The notes beneath the pieces were generated by a model that had not been told where the DNA came from, searched no databases, and saw only the letters and a list, made by a program, of their open reading frames with translations. 64,000 bases of DNA, taken from Cupriavidus sp. BIS7 (GTDB lineage Bacteria > Pseudomonadota > Gammaproteobacteria > Burkholderiales > Burkholderiaceae). Within the stretch, counting starts at the first letter, position 1. Every line of letters begins with the position of its first letter. Made by a program: the position numbers and the translations under genes. Where the stretch lies: positions 1 to 64,000 of the forward strand of contig NZ_ALOU01000041.1 of the NCBI RefSeq assembly GCF_000292345.1, in the 5' to 3' direction. Of this stretch, positions 47,807-57,918 are shown in pieces.

Positions 47807-49009
47807 GTGTCCGCATCCGACTCCTCCCGTTATATCAAGACCATTGCGGTCCAGCCCGACCTGGACATTGCGCCGGGCTTCGATTCATTCTCCACGCCGA
47901 CGTACCGCGGCTCCACAGTCGTCTTCCAGAATCTTGCCGAACTGCGCGCTTATGGCGACCGCAGCAAGACCTACTGGCGCTATGGCCTGCACGCCACACC
48001 CACCAGCGAAGCGCTTTGCCAGCAACTGGCCCAGATCGAAGGCGGACGTCACACGCTGCTGCTGCCGTCGGGCCTCGGCGCCATTTCGCTGGTCTACTTC
48101 GCGCTGCTGCGCACCGGGGACGACGTGCTCGTGCCCGAAAACGTCTACGGCCCCAATCGAGACCATGGGGATTGGATGGCGCGCGAGTTCGGCGTGACCG
48201 TGCGCCCGTACCATCCGTCCGTTGGCGCTGGCATTGCATCGATGATCCAGCCGAACACGCGTTTGATCTGGATGGAGTCGCCGGGCTCGGTCACGATGGA
48301 GGTGCCCGATACCGAGGCCATCGTCGCCGCTGCAAAAGCACGTGGCGTACTCACGGCCATCGACAACACGTGGTCGGCCGGCGTCTACTTCCGGCCGTTC
48401 GAGAAGGGTATCGACATCTCCGTGCAGGCGCTGACCAAGTACCAGTCCGGCGGTAGCGATGTGCTGATGGGTGCGGTGATCACGCGGGAGGACAAGCTCC
48501 ATGACCGTCTCAAGCGCACGCGCATGCTGATGGGCTGGGGCGTCTCCGCCGACGATTGCTACCTGGTGCTGCGGGGTCTGTCGAGCATGCCCGTGCGGCT
48601 GGCCGCGCACGACCGCGCCGCGCGGGAGGTTGCCGAATGGCTGACCAAGCGGCCGGAGGTCTCGCGCGTGTTGCATCCCGCGTTGCCCGATTGTCCGGGG
48701 CACGCCGAATGGCGGCGCGACTTCACCGGCGCAAGCGGCCTGTTCTCGATCATCCTGCACAGCCGCTACACACGCGAGCAGGTCGATGCGTTCGTCGAGG
48801 CACTGAAGCTGTTTGCGATTGGCTGGTCATGGGGCGGCGCAAATAGCCTGGCTGTGCCGTACCACGTCGACACGATGCGCCCGGCCGGCACCTGGCCGCC
48901 CGCCGGCTGGGAAAATGCCGGCGAGCTGGTGCGTCTGTATATCGGCCTGGAGGATACGCGCGACCTGATCGGCGATCTGAAGCAGGCGATGGAAGACAAG
49001 CTTCGCTAG
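47807..49009 (+). CDS. metC: Cystathionine beta-lyase (MetC-like)
   Basis: 400-residue PLP enzyme of the Cys/Met metabolism family that splits cystathionine to homocysteine, pyruvate and ammonia. The PLP lysine is Lys211 in SVQALTKYQSGGSD, and the cofactor-binding Asp is in TAIDNTWSAG. The start is GTG at 47807 with CAGGGAAA upstream. Its stop overlaps the stop of the convergent PepSY gene in a shared CTAG. Specificity against related gamma-lyases is inferred from the family pattern. Confidence 0.9.
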   Translation: MSASDSSRYIKTIAVQPDLDIAPGFDSFSTPTYRGSTVVFQNLAELRAYGDRSKTYWRYGLHATPTSEALCQQLAQIEGGRHTLLLPSGLGAISLVYFALLRTGDDVLVPENVYGPNRDHGDWMAREFGVTVRPYHPSVGAGIASMIQPNTRLIWMESPGSVTMEVPDTEAIVAAAKARGVLTAIDNTWSAGVYFRPFEKGIDISVQALTKYQSGGSDVLMGAVITREDKLHDRLKRTRMLMGWGVSADDCYLVLRGLSSMPVRLAAHDRAAREVAEWLTKRPEVSRVLHPALPDCPGHAEWRRDFTGASGLFSIILHSRYTREQVDAFVEALKLFAIGWSWGGANSLAVPYHVDTMRPAGTWPPAGWENAGELVRLYIGLEDTRDLIGDLKQAMEDKLR

Positions 49010-50646
49010 AGCGACGCGGGATTGCGCCTGTCTTCCGTTTGCGGAAGAGGGGGCTGGAGAGTCTGGGCGCTGCGCAGTGCCCAGACCGATTCCACAGGCC
49101 CGCCGCGTGCCCGGCGCTGTGTTGCGCGTGCGAGCGCGGCAAAGCCCGCGGCCAGCGCAATCGCGCCGATGTCGAACCCCGCCACGGCCCAGCGGCCGTT
49201 GAGCGCGGCGACGAACAGGTGGTCGCCGGTCAGGATGCCATTTGCCAACGGCACGCCCAGCGCGGCGAGCGCGGCGACCCAAAGCAGTTCAATCGCAGCC
49301 CGCGCTGGATGGCGTACCAGCGCCCAGGCAATGCAGGCGGCGAACGCCGGCCAGAACACCCGGCTGACAGCCTGATCGGGCCATAGCAGCGCGGCCGGGA
49401 AGCACAGCGCCACGCCGATGCAGGTGCCGATGCACACCCCAACCGTGGCCTGCGCGAGCAGCCGATGCACACGCGGCTGCTCGGCCTGGCGCGTCCTGCG
49501 GCGCGTTTCGATCCACAGAAGATTGCCCGAATAGAACAGGAACGCGCCAGCCAACCCGGCCAGCAGGTAGACCATCCGCATGGCCAGGTCGCCATAGGTG
49601 CCGTAGTGAAGCGCGAACATCGCGCTGTAGAGCATATGGTTCGTGTCGCGTGCGCCGGCGGTCTGGTTGGCGATCAGCTTGCCGGCATCGGGCGCGTTTG
49701 CCGCGGCGTGTATGCCCACCGCTCCGCCATTGCCCAGCGCACGCGTACTGTCGCCGCGCACTTCGGCCACGGCATTGGCATCGCCGTAGCGTTGAAAGCG
49801 GATTGCCTCTGGCGTGAAGCGCTCGCCGCCATGCTCGCGGGCGATGGCCAGCAATGCGGCAGCCGGCATCGTGGGCGAAGCACGGCCAGCCGCGCTGACC
49901 TCGGGCGTGGCGCCGAACACGCGGGGCACCACTTCCATCAGCCTGCCGTCGAACGTCAGCGCGTTGAACACCATCACCATGATCAGCGACAGGCAGAAAA
50001 ACGCCCCGGTGATCGCAAAGATCAGGTGGAACGGCAGGCTGAACAGGCCCAGCACGTTGTGCGTGTCCATCCAGAACCGCTTGAGGTTGCGGCCCGGGCG
50101 CACCGCGAACAGGTCCTTTTTCAGGCGCGGCAGATGCAGCAGCACGCCTGATACCAGCGCAAGGCCGTACAGCACGGAGATCGCGCCCATGAAGTACATG
50201 CCGTTTATCCCCAAACCGAGCGAGTAGTGCAGCGCGTTCAGAAAGGCCGACAACTCGCCGGTTACGTGATCGAGCGACGTATCGTTCCGGGCCGCGGGAT
50301 CTCCGTCCAGCCGCGTACCGTTCATCGTCTGCCATGCGCCGGCCTTGTCCTGCCAGTAAGCGTTGAAGTCCGGTTCCTCGCGGGTCGGCAGGCTTACGTA
50401 GACGCTGCCGGCGGCATCCGGATGCGCGGCAACCAGCTTCTGCACGAATGCGTCGATGGCGGGACCATCGACCTGCACATCGGTGGCGTGCCTGCCCTCC
50501 AGGCGCGCCGGGTTCTGCCAGACGTGCAGTTCATGGTGAAACACGGTGATGGCACCGGCAAAGAACGCGATAAACAGCGCCCAGCCCGCCATCAGGCCAA
50601 CCCAGGTATGGAGCGTGTTGAACGCACGCAAGGTGTTGGGTTTCAT
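49006..50646 (-). CDS. PepSY-associated transmembrane protein (ferric-siderophore reductase type)
   Basis: 546-residue inner-membrane protein. The first helix (LMAGWALFIAFFAGAITVF) is followed by a periplasmic PepSY-like region, then helices near 145-165, 200-230 and several to the end. LHTWVGLMAGW and conserved histidines (FHHEL, HNVLGLFSLPFH, NHMLYSAMFALHYG) fit a haem-coordinating reductase. Such proteins are found with TonB-siderophore systems. It is the last gene of a DUF3325-DUF3649-PepSY unit behind a Fur-box promoter. Confidence 0.88.
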   Translation of the reverse strand: MKPNTLRAFNTLHTWVGLMAGWALFIAFFAGAITVFHHELHVWQNPARLEGRHATDVQVDGPAIDAFVQKLVAAHPDAAGSVYVSLPTREEPDFNAYWQDKAGAWQTMNGTRLDGDPAARNDTSLDHVTGELSAFLNALHYSLGLGINGMYFMGAISVLYGLALVSGVLLHLPRLKKDLFAVRPGRNLKRFWMDTHNVLGLFSLPFHLIFAITGAFFCLSLIMVMVFNALTFDGRLMEVVPRVFGATPEVSAAGRASPTMPAAALLAIAREHGGERFTPEAIRFQRYGDANAVAEVRGDSTRALGNGGAVGIHAAANAPDAGKLIANQTAGARDTNHMLYSAMFALHYGTYGDLAMRMVYLLAGLAGAFLFYSGNLLWIETRRRTRQAEQPRVHRLLAQATVGVCIGTCIGVALCFPAALLWPDQAVSRVFWPAFAACIAWALVRHPARAAIELLWVAALAALGVPLANGILTGDHLFVAALNGRWAVAGFDIGAIALAAGFAALARATQRRARGGPVESVWALRSAQTLQPPLPQTEDRRNPASL

Positions 50647-50674
50647 CGAGTGTCCTGGCTAATCCTGAATGGTC

Positions 50675-50965
50675 TTACGCGCCCGTGAGCGTCGATGCCG
50701 GCGGTATGGCGTGCATCAGCCGCGCGATCCAGAGCACGCCGAAGCCGGCCAGGTTGGCGGCAAGCAGCCACAGCCAGGCCGCGCGGCTGCTGGAGAACAG
50801 CAGGCTCAGACTGATGATTGCCACCCAGAGCACGAAGCTCAGCATCAGCGCGGCAACGATCCCGCGCTCCCAGCCTCCGGGCAGCCAGAGCACGCCGAGC
50901 GTGCACAGCACGATCGCCAGCGGCAGTCCGAGCAGCGTGCCCGCAAGCCATCTGGTGCCTATCAC
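50675..50965 (-). CDS. DUF3649-type small membrane protein
   Basis: 96 residues with three hydrophobic helices (about 8-28, 33-58, 63-84). The GTG start overlaps the upstream stop by 4 bp (GTGA). It sits between the DUF3325-type gene and the PepSY gene, the usual order in iron-uptake loci of beta-proteobacteria. Exact role unknown. Confidence 0.8.
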   Translation of the reverse strand: MIGTRWLAGTLLGLPLAIVLCTLGVLWLPGGWERGIVAALMLSFVLWVAIISLSLLFSSSRAAWLWLLAANLAGFGVLWIARLMHAIPPASTLTGA

Positions 50966-51297
50966 GGCAGGCTCCGTTCAGTTTCAGTCACAGCCAGAAT
51001 TTCAGCGGGGCGTGCCGCATTGCGCCGTTGCTGCATCCAGACACCGATAAATGGCCAGGCCGACAGGCTGCAGGTCAACGCGACCAGTGCCGCAGCGATG
51101 CCAACGGGCCAGCCCTCTGGCACGCTCATCGTCCATGCGCTGCATGCGGCCAGCGCCAGGCCAAGCCAGCCGAGCAGCCGAGGAGAAATCGGTGCGCAGC
51201 CAGTGCCGTGGGCGGTGTTGCAAAGTACCTGGTTCGGTGCTGCCAGATAGAGGCAGGCGGCGCCCGCCAGGGCAAGGAGAATGGCTAACGCCTGCAT
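50962..51297 (-). CDS. DUF3325-type small membrane protein
   Basis: 111 residues with three to four hydrophobic helices (starting ALAILLALAGAACLYLA). It is the first gene of the iron-linked unit, 33 bases downstream of the Fur-box-overlapped promoter. The ribosome site is weak. Role unknown; family context is ferric-siderophore utilisation. Confidence 0.8.
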   Translation of the reverse strand: MQALAILLALAGAACLYLAAPNQVLCNTAHGTGCAPISPRLLGWLGLALAACSAWTMSVPEGWPVGIAAALVALTCSLSAWPFIGVWMQQRRNAARPAEILAVTETERSLP

Positions 51298-51330
51298 GGG
51301 TCGAGCGGCAGTTGGTCGATGAGGATTGGA

Positions 51331-51359
51331 ATAATAATGATTCGTATTTAACTTCGCAA
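51331..51359 (-). promoter_or_regulatory. Promoter with Fur box for the PepSY operon
   Basis: On the minus strand -35 TTGCGA (51359-51354), 17-bp spacer, -10 TATTAT (51336-51331). A Fur-like site (ATAATAATGATTCGTAT, 51331-51347 on the plus strand) matches 12 of 17 core positions of the E. coli Fur consensus and covers the -10, so iron-Fur would repress the operon. Confidence 0.7.
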
Positions 51360-51474
51360 GGAGGCAAGCCCCTCGGGCGGTTCTGGATGATGCAAAAGGG
51401 GAGTGATGCAGACGGCGTCCGGCCTTGGCCGGACGCGCAGGGAAGGAGGTGTTCAGTGGCCGCTCAGGGCCCGT

Positions 51475-52329
51475 TCAATGCGGGAACAGGTTCAGCAGAC
51501 CGTCCAGCCCCACATGATTGAATGCCACGCTGGCCTGGGCGCGAACCACCGGCTTGGCGCGGAACGCCACGGAGAGGCCGGCCACGGCCATCATCTTCAG
51601 GTCGTTCGAGCCATCGCCCATGACGATCGCCTGCGACGGATCGGCACCGATCTGATCGCACACCTCGCGCACGGTACGCGCCTTCACGTCGGCATTGACG
51701 ATTTCGCCGACCACATTGCCGGTCAGCTTGCCATCGACGATTTCGAGCGTGTTGGCACGCGTGAAGTCGAGTTTCAGGCGCGGCTTGAGCTTGTCCGTGA
51801 AGTGGACGAAGCCGCCGGAGACCAGCAGCGTGCGCAGGCCCAGTGCCTGGATCGTCTGCAGCATGCGCTCAGCGCCCGGCGAAAGGCGCAGCCGTTCTTC
51901 GTAGACGCGGTCGAGCACGCTGGCGTCGAGCCCCTTCAGCAGCGCCACGCGGCGGCGCAGGCTCTCGTTGAAGTCTGTGATCTCGCCGCGCATCGCGGCT
52001 TCGGTAATGGCCGACACCTCGGCCTTGAGGCCGCAGAAGTCCGCGATCTCGTCGATGCACTCGATCGTGATCAGGGTCGAGTCCATGTCCATGGCCACGA
52101 GCCGGAAATCCGACAGCTTGCGGTCACCTGGCACCACGCCCCAGTCGATGCCGCGCGGCCCGCACGTCGCATCGAGCGCTTCGTGCAGCGCGGGCGTCAG
52201 CGGGGCGCTGTCGTCCGCGTACGCCACATTGTCGGCGCGCAGCGTGAACGTGGAGGCGCCGGCAGCGGAGCGGATGGTGTCGAGGTCGGCAGGGGCAAGC
52301 GGGGACAGGCTCTGGAGAATCAGCGGCAT
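51475..52329 (-). CDS. serB: Phosphoserine phosphatase SerB
   Basis: 284-residue HAD-superfamily enzyme, last step of serine synthesis. The nucleophile motif is AMDMDSTLI (Asp81, Asp83), motif II is VSGGF, and motif IV GDGSNDLKMM. The N-terminal 75 residues are a divergent regulatory-like domain. Start at 52329 chosen by family start (MPLILQSL). Single gene, divergent from sbp with 289 bp between. Confidence 0.95.
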   Translation of the reverse strand: MPLILQSLSPLAPADLDTIRSAAGASTFTLRADNVAYADDSAPLTPALHEALDATCGPRGIDWGVVPGDRKLSDFRLVAMDMDSTLITIECIDEIADFCGLKAEVSAITEAAMRGEITDFNESLRRRVALLKGLDASVLDRVYEERLRLSPGAERMLQTIQALGLRTLLVSGGFVHFTDKLKPRLKLDFTRANTLEIVDGKLTGNVVGEIVNADVKARTVREVCDQIGADPSQAIVMGDGSNDLKMMAVAGLSVAFRAKPVVRAQASVAFNHVGLDGLLNLFPH

Positions 52330-52618
52330 GGCAGGGTAGACGGGCGATGCGAAGCGCAGCAGTGCAGACGCGCTGGTGTTGCGGGGAAGGCCGTATTGTA
52401 CCCAACACCCCTGTCGCTCGGGCATGTCGATATAGCCGCCCGATCTTATGCGGATTCCATGCTTGGATCGGCGAAACCATTCGTTCCGTCCCGTTTGCCC
52501 CGCCGGTAGCCTTTCTCCCTGACACAAGCCCTGATGCCGCCAAGGCGCGGGGCCTACAACAGCCTGGCGCCGCGCTTGTTGCGCGCCATTTCACGATACC
52601 TGACGGGAGCAAGAGAAG

Positions 52619-53626
52619 ATGATTCGCAAACTGGCCATCGGCCTCGCCGTTCTTTCCGTATTCGGCGCCGCTCAGACCGCTTCGGCCAACACCAGCCTGC
52701 TGAACGTTTCGTACGATCCGACGCGCGAACTGTATGTGGACGTGAACGCGGCGTTTGCCAAGGCCTACAAGGCGCACGCAGGCGACAGCGTGACGATCCG
52801 CCAGTCGCATGGGGGATCGGGCAAGCAGGCCCGCTCGGTGATCGACGGGCTCGATGCCGACGTGGTGACGCTGGCGCTTGGCTACGACATCGACGCAATT
52901 GCCGACAAGGGGCTGATCAAGCCCGACTGGCAGAAGCGCCTGCCGCACAACGCGTCGCCGTACACGTCGACGATCGTGTTCCTTGTGCACAAGGGCAACC
53001 CGAAGCAGATCAAGGACTGGAACGATCTGATCAAGCCCGGCGTGCAGGTCATCACGCCGAACCCCAAGACCTCGGGCGGCGCGCGCTGGAACTACCTGGC
53101 CGCGTGGGGCTACGCGCTGCGCCAGCCGGGCGGCAATGAGGCCCGCGCGAAGGAATTCGTTGGCGCACTGCTCAAGAACGTGCCGGTGCTCGATTCAGGC
53201 GCGCGCGGAGCCACCACGACGTTCGTCGAGCGCGGCCTTGGCGATGTGCTGATTGCCTGGGAAAACGAAGCGATCCTGGCCGTCAAGGAACTCGGTCCGG
53301 ACAAGTTCGACATCGTCGCGCCGTCGGTGTCGATTCTGGCCGAGCCGCCGGTGGCCGTGGTCGACAAGGTCGTCGACAAGAAGGGTACCCGCAAGGCGGC
53401 CGAAGCGTACCTGCAGTTCCTCTATACCGACGAAGGCCAGGAGATCGCCGCAAAGAACTACTACCGTCCGATCTCGGAGAAGGTGGCGACGAAGTACGCG
53501 GCCAATTTCCCGAAGGTGAAGCTGTTCACGATCGACGAGGTGTTCGGCGGCTGGGCAAAGGCCCAGAAGGCCCACTTCGCCGATGGCGGTTCATTCGACC
53601 AGGTCTATCAGCCTGGCAAGCGGTAA
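52619..53626 (+). CDS. sbp: Sulfate/thiosulfate-binding protein
   Basis: 335-residue periplasmic protein for the CysTWA importer. The signal peptide ends at TASANT (about residue 24). The mature start [20 protein letters not shown] and the anion-binding [12 protein letters not shown] are typical of Sbp/CysP. GGGAGCAAGAGAAG precedes the ATG. A hairpin (53636-53658, CCGGGGC/GCCCCGG) follows the stop. It is separated from cysTWA by the ssu operon. Confidence 0.95.
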   Translation: MIRKLAIGLAVLSVFGAAQTASANTSLLNVSYDPTRELYVDVNAAFAKAYKAHAGDSVTIRQSHGGSGKQARSVIDGLDADVVTLALGYDIDAIADKGLIKPDWQKRLPHNASPYTSTIVFLVHKGNPKQIKDWNDLIKPGVQVITPNPKTSGGARWNYLAAWGYALRQPGGNEARAKEFVGALLKNVPVLDSGARGATTTFVERGLGDVLIAWENEAILAVKELGPDKFDIVAPSVSILAEPPVAVVDKVVDKKGTRKAAEAYLQFLYTDEGQEIAAKNYYRPISEKVATKYAANFPKVKLFTIDEVFGGWAKAQKAHFADGGSFDQVYQPGKR

Positions 53627-53869
53627 CAAGTGCGGCCGGGGCGGCCTGTCTGCCCCGGTGCGCCAGTTGAAGGAGCCCATTGATGTCCGCAGTCCTTACG
53701 GTGTCATCCCGCATCGCCGCGCGGCGATGTCCCGCCTGACCTGATCCCGATCCAACCCGCGTGCGATACCGCGCGCCTTGTTGCTGCCTTGTTGCTCATA
53801 AGGCCGGCAGGGGGCGGTATTGCCTGCCGAAACCCACTGCACCCGAATCTCTGCCATCAAGGACATCTC

Positions 53870-54892
53870 ATGTCATCGCCTATCCAGAACACCCTGCGCC
53901 GCCGCCTGCTGGTTGGTGCACTCGTGCTCGCCACCGGTCTTTCCTACGGTCTTCTCGCCAGGCCTGCCAAGGCGCAGTCCCAGACTGTCAATCCGAAGGT
54001 CCTGCGCATCGGTTACCAGAAGTACGGCACGCTGACGTTGCTGAAGGCGCGCGGCACGCTGGAAAAGCGTCTGGCGCCTCAGGGCATCTCGGTCAAATGG
54101 ACCGAGTTCCCGGCCGGGCCGCAGTTGCTGGAAGGGCTCAATGTTGGTGCGATCGATTTTGGAACGGTCGGCGAAGCGCCGCCGATCTTCGCGCAGGCTG
54201 CCGGCGCGCAACTTGCCTACATCGGCAACGAGCCGCCCGCGCCAACTGCCGAGGCCATCGTCGTGCCGAAGAACTCCACGATCAAGAGCGTGGCCGATCT
54301 GCGCGGCAAGCGCGTGGCGTTGAACAAGGGGTCGAACGTCCACTACCTGCTGGTGCGGCAGCTTGAAAAGGCCGGCGTGGCATATGGCGAGATCCAGCCT
54401 GTCTACCTGGCGCCCGCCGATGCGCGTGCCGCGTTCGAGCGCGGCGCCGTCGATGCATGGGTGATCTGGGACCCGTTCCTGGCCGCCGCCGAAAAACAGC
54501 TGGAGGCCCGCGTGCTGGCCGATGGCCGTGGCGCCGACGGCAAGAACATCGTCAGCAATCACCAGTTCTACCTGGCGTCGCGTCCTTATGCGCAAGCGCG
54601 TCCGGACGTGGTGGCGGCGATCCTCGACGAACTCGCGCAACTGGGCCAGTGGGCCGACAAGCATCCGAAGGACGCGGCCACCGTGCTGGTCAAGGAGACC
54701 GCGCTCGATGCCGGCGTGCTTGACCTGGCCGTGTCGCGCTTCTCGTACGGCGCGAAGCCGGTGGCCCCCGAGGTGCTGGCCGAGCAGCAACGCATTGCCG
54801 ACACCTTCCACACGCTCAAGCTGATTCCAAAGCCGATCAGGGTGGCAGACGCTGCGTGGCAGGCCCCAGCCACACAGCAGGCACAGCGCTGA
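53870..54892 (+). CDS. ssuA: Aliphatic sulfonate-binding protein SsuA
   Basis: 340-residue periplasmic protein. The N-terminus [19 protein letters not shown] has a twin-arginine-like basic region and a signal ending AKAQSQ (about residue 37). The mature [22 protein letters not shown] and [20 protein letters not shown] are standard for SsuA. AAGGAC precedes the ATG at 53870. First gene of ssuA-ssuD-ssuC-ssuB. Confidence 0.94.
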   Translation: MSSPIQNTLRRRLLVGALVLATGLSYGLLARPAKAQSQTVNPKVLRIGYQKYGTLTLLKARGTLEKRLAPQGISVKWTEFPAGPQLLEGLNVGAIDFGTVGEAPPIFAQAAGAQLAYIGNEPPAPTAEAIVVPKNSTIKSVADLRGKRVALNKGSNVHYLLVRQLEKAGVAYGEIQPVYLAPADARAAFERGAVDAWVIWDPFLAAAEKQLEARVLADGRGADGKNIVSNHQFYLASRPYAQARPDVVAAILDELAQLGQWADKHPKDAATVLVKETALDAGVLDLAVSRFSYGAKPVAPEVLAEQQRIADTFHTLKLIPKPIRVADAAWQAPATQQAQR

Positions 54893-54935
54893 TTCCCGCA
54901 AACACGTTCGAGCAAATGCAAACACGAGGCACGAC

Positions 54936-56099
54936 ATGCAAGTCTTCTGGTTCATTCCTACCCATGGCGACAGCCGCTACCTCGGCACCTCCGAAGGCGC
55001 GCGCGAGGTCAGCTTCGACTATCTGAAGCAGGTCGCCGTAGCGGCCGATACGCTTGGCTACGAAGGCGTGCTGATTCCAACGGGCCGCTCGTGCGAAGAC
55101 CCATGGGTGACCGCGTCGGCGCTGGCGGCGGTCACGCGCAATCTCAGGTTCCTGGTGGCCGTGCGGCCGGGTTTGATGACGCCAACGCTGGCCGCGCGCA
55201 TGGCGGCCACGTTCGACCGTGTCTCAAACGGCCGGCTGCTCGTGAACCTGGTGACCGGCGGCGACGAGGCGGAGCTTGAAGGCGATGGCCTGTTCCTTGA
55301 CCACGCCGAGCGCTACGAAGCATCGGCAGAGTTCATTCGTGTGTGGCGCGATGTGCTGGCCGCCAGCCATGACGGTGGCCAGATCACCTTCAAGGGCAAG
55401 CACATCAGCGTCAACGGTGCGCGCGTGCTGTATCCGTCCGTGCAGCGGCCGCATCCGCCCGTGTACTTTGGCGGCTCTTCGGAGGCGGCGCACGACCTTG
55501 CCGCCGAGCAGGTGGAAACGTACCTGACCTGGGGCGAACCGCCTGCCGAGGTTGCCAGGAAGATCGCCGACGTGCGTGCGCGCGCCGCAAAGCACGGCCG
55601 CACGGTTCGCTTCGGCATCCGCCTGCATGTGATCGTCCGCGAGACTGACGCGGCGGCGTGGGCAGCCGCCGATGACCTGATCAGCAGGCTCGATGACGAC
55701 ACCGTGGCACGTGCGCAGGCGGTGTTTGCAAAGATGGACTCCGAAGGCCAGCGGCGTATGGCGGCACTGCATGCGGGCGGCACGCGCCGCACGCGCGAGA
55801 CGCTGGAAATCAGTCCGAACCTGTGGGCCGGCGTCGGCCTTGTGCGCGGCGGCGCTGGCACCGCGCTGGTCGGGAACCCGCAGGCTGTGGCCGCACGTAT
55901 CGAGGAATACGCGGCGCTCGGCATCGACACGTTCATCTTCTCGGGCTATCCGCATCTGGAGGAGGCATACCGATTCGCCGAACTGGTGTTCCCGCTGCTG
56001 CCGCGCTCGACGCGGGAGAAACTGCGCGGGCAGGTGTTGTCGGGCCCGTTTGGCGAAGTGATGGCCACGGGCATCGTGCCGCGTGCGTCGCAGAGTTGA
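54936..56099 (+). CDS. ssuD: FMNH2-dependent alkanesulfonate monooxygenase SsuD
   Basis: 387-residue luciferase-like enzyme that releases sulfite from alkanesulfonates. [17 protein letters not shown] opens the protein; the conserved Cys is in TGRSCEDPW, and NLVTGGD lies near residue 106. Size matches E. coli SsuD (381). No flavin reductase gene (ssuE) is near, so FMNH2 must come from elsewhere. Confidence 0.96.
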   Translation: MQVFWFIPTHGDSRYLGTSEGAREVSFDYLKQVAVAADTLGYEGVLIPTGRSCEDPWVTASALAAVTRNLRFLVAVRPGLMTPTLAARMAATFDRVSNGRLLVNLVTGGDEAELEGDGLFLDHAERYEASAEFIRVWRDVLAASHDGGQITFKGKHISVNGARVLYPSVQRPHPPVYFGGSSEAAHDLAAEQVETYLTWGEPPAEVARKIADVRARAAKHGRTVRFGIRLHVIVRETDAAAWAAADDLISRLDDDTVARAQAVFAKMDSEGQRRMAALHAGGTRRTRETLEISPNLWAGVGLVRGGAGTALVGNPQAVAARIEEYAALGIDTFIFSGYPHLEEAYRFAELVFPLLPRSTREKLRGQVLSGPFGEVMATGIVPRASQS

Positions 56100-56112
56100 G
56101 GGAGCGGCCATC

Positions 56113-56919
56113 ATGACCGTTTCCGCATCGATTGCGCTGCGCCGGATTGACTGGCGCGGCACCGCACGCGCGATTGCGCCGTGGATTGTTCCGGTACTGC
56201 TGGTTGCGGTGTGGCAGTCGGCATCGCAACTCGGCTGGCTTTCGAATCGTGTGCTGCCGGCACCGTTGGCCGTGGTGGAGGCCGCGTGGACGCTGGCAGT
56301 GTCGGGCGAACTGTGGAAGCACGTTTGGATCAGCACGTGGCGTGCGCTGGTTGGGCTGGCGGTTGGCGGCGGGCTCGGGCTGGTGCTCGGACTGCTGACC
56401 GGCACGTTTCGCGCCGCTGCCACGCTGCTCGACAGCACGCTTCAGATGGTGCGCAACATCCCGCCGCTGGCGCTGATTCCGCTGGTGATCCTGTGGTTCG
56501 GCATCGACGAAACGGCCAAGCTGTTCCTCGTGGCGCTAGGCGTGTTCTTTCCGGTCTACCTGAACACGTTCCACGGCATCCGCGCGGTCGATCCCGGGCT
56601 GGTTGAGATGGCGCGCAGCTACGGCCTGTCGGGCTGGCGGCTGTATCGCGAGGTGATCCTGCCGGGCGCGCTGCCGGGCATCCTGGTCGGGCTGCGGTTC
56701 TCGCTGGGACTGATGTGGGTGATCCTGATCGTTGCGGAGACGATCTCGGCGCAGTCTGGTATCGGCTACATGACGATGAACGCGCGCGAGTTCCTGCAGA
56801 CCGATGTGGTGCTCGTGGGCATCCTGCTTTACGCGCTGCTTGGCAAGCTGGCTGACGTGCTGTCCCACGCGCTGGAGCGCCACTGGCTGCGCTGGCATCC
56901 CGGCTATCTATCGGCCTGA
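56113..56919 (+). CDS. ssuC: Aliphatic sulfonate ABC permease SsuC
   Basis: 268-residue permease with about six helices; the EAA-loop region MARSYGLSGWRLYREVILPGALP contacts the ATPase. Start at 56113 follows GAGGGAG. The stop codon lies inside the first unit of a 12-bp tandem repeat. Confidence 0.94.
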   Translation: MTVSASIALRRIDWRGTARAIAPWIVPVLLVAVWQSASQLGWLSNRVLPAPLAVVEAAWTLAVSGELWKHVWISTWRALVGLAVGGGLGLVLGLLTGTFRAAATLLDSTLQMVRNIPPLALIPLVILWFGIDETAKLFLVALGVFFPVYLNTFHGIRAVDPGLVEMARSYGLSGWRLYREVILPGALPGILVGLRFSLGLMWVILIVAETISAQSGIGYMTMNAREFLQTDVVLVGILLYALLGKLADVLSHALERHWLRWHPGYLSA

Positions 56920-56945
56920 ATATCGGCCTGAATATCGGCCTGAAT
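56910..56945 (+). repeat. Three perfect 12-bp tandem repeats at the ssuC stop
   Basis: ATCGGCCTGAAT occurs three times in a row (56910-56921, 56922-56933, 56934-56945). The period is a multiple of three, each unit carries an in-frame TGA, so extra units do not change the protein. Confidence 0.9.
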
Positions 56946-56964
56946 TCACGCAAAGGAGATTGCG

Positions 56965-57870
56965 ATGATGCAGACATATCCGGTTGAGCGGGCCGCGCTG
57001 GCCTGGCTTGAGGCGAATCTTGCACGCCGCGACGCATCGGACCGCGTTGCGCGAACCTCGCCCGGCGTGGGCGGCATCGCGCTGCATCTGGCGCAGGTGG
57101 TCAAGCGCTACAACGGGCGCGAGGTGCTGCACGGCATTGAACTGCACGCGGCGCCTGGCGAGTTCGTGGCGATCGTCGGCCGCAGCGGCTGCGGCAAGAG
57201 CACGCTGCTGCGGCTGGTGGCCGGACTGGAAGCCGCGGACGGCGGCGCCGTCACACTGGACGATCCGCGCGATCAGCACGATCAGCACGACAAGCCGGGC
57301 GGCGCACAGTTGCAAAGCATCCGCGTGATGTTCCAGGATGCGCGGCTGCTGCCGTGGAAACGCGTGCTCGACAACGTCGCACTCGGCCTGCCGCGCGAGC
57401 GCCGGGCCGAGGCTGCGGAAGTGCTCGCGCAGGTGGGGTTGGCCGATCGTGCCAACGAATGGCCTGCGCGGTTATCGGGCGGGCAGCGCCAGCGCGTGGC
57501 GTTGGCGCGTGCGCTGGTTCACCATCCGCGCTTGCTGCTGCTCGACGAACCGCTCGGCGCGCTCGATGCGCTTACGCGCATGGAGATGCAGGCATTGATT
57601 GAATCGCTGTGGCGCCGGCTCGGCTTTACGGCGCTGCTGGTCACGCATGACGTTTCCGAGGCGATTGCGCTTGCCGATCGTGTGGTGCTCATCGAGGACG
57701 GGCGCATCACGCTAGACCAGCGCGTGCCGCTGGCCCGGCCGCGCCAGCGCGGCTCGGCCGCTTTCGCGCAACTTGAGGAAGCGGTGCTGCGTCGTGTGAT
57801 GCAGCAACAATCTCCAGCAAGTTCGGATGCCGAACTTCCCTTTCCCTCTGCCGAGGAGCTTCTATCATGA
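56965..57870 (+). CDS. ssuB: Aliphatic sulfonate ABC ATPase SsuB
   Basis: 301-residue ATPase. Walker [10 protein letters not shown], signature [12 protein letters not shown], Walker [13 protein letters not shown], switch His in [20 protein letters not shown] duplication near residue 103 comes from a 9-bp tandem repeat. The N-terminal 40 residues are extra relative to E. coli SsuB (255). AAAGGAGA precedes the ATG. Confidence 0.95.
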   Translation: MMQTYPVERAALAWLEANLARRDASDRVARTSPGVGGIALHLAQVVKRYNGREVLHGIELHAAPGEFVAIVGRSGCGKSTLLRLVAGLEAADGGAVTLDDPRDQHDQHDKPGGAQLQSIRVMFQDARLLPWKRVLDNVALGLPRERRAEAAEVLAQVGLADRANEWPARLSGGQRQRVALARALVHHPRLLLLDEPLGALDALTRMEMQALIESLWRRLGFTALLVTHDVSEAIALADRVVLIEDGRITLDQRVPLARPRQRGSAAFAQLEEAVLRRVMQQQSPASSDAELPFPSAEELLS

Positions 57871-57918
57871 GCTTTCAGGCAAGCCACGCGAACCATGCGA
57901 ACCGAAGCTGAACCCATC

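Noticed and set aside
52330-52618. Gene or RNA element between serB and sbp
   Set aside because: The 289 bp show no convincing frame or strong hairpin; it probably only holds the two divergent promoters.
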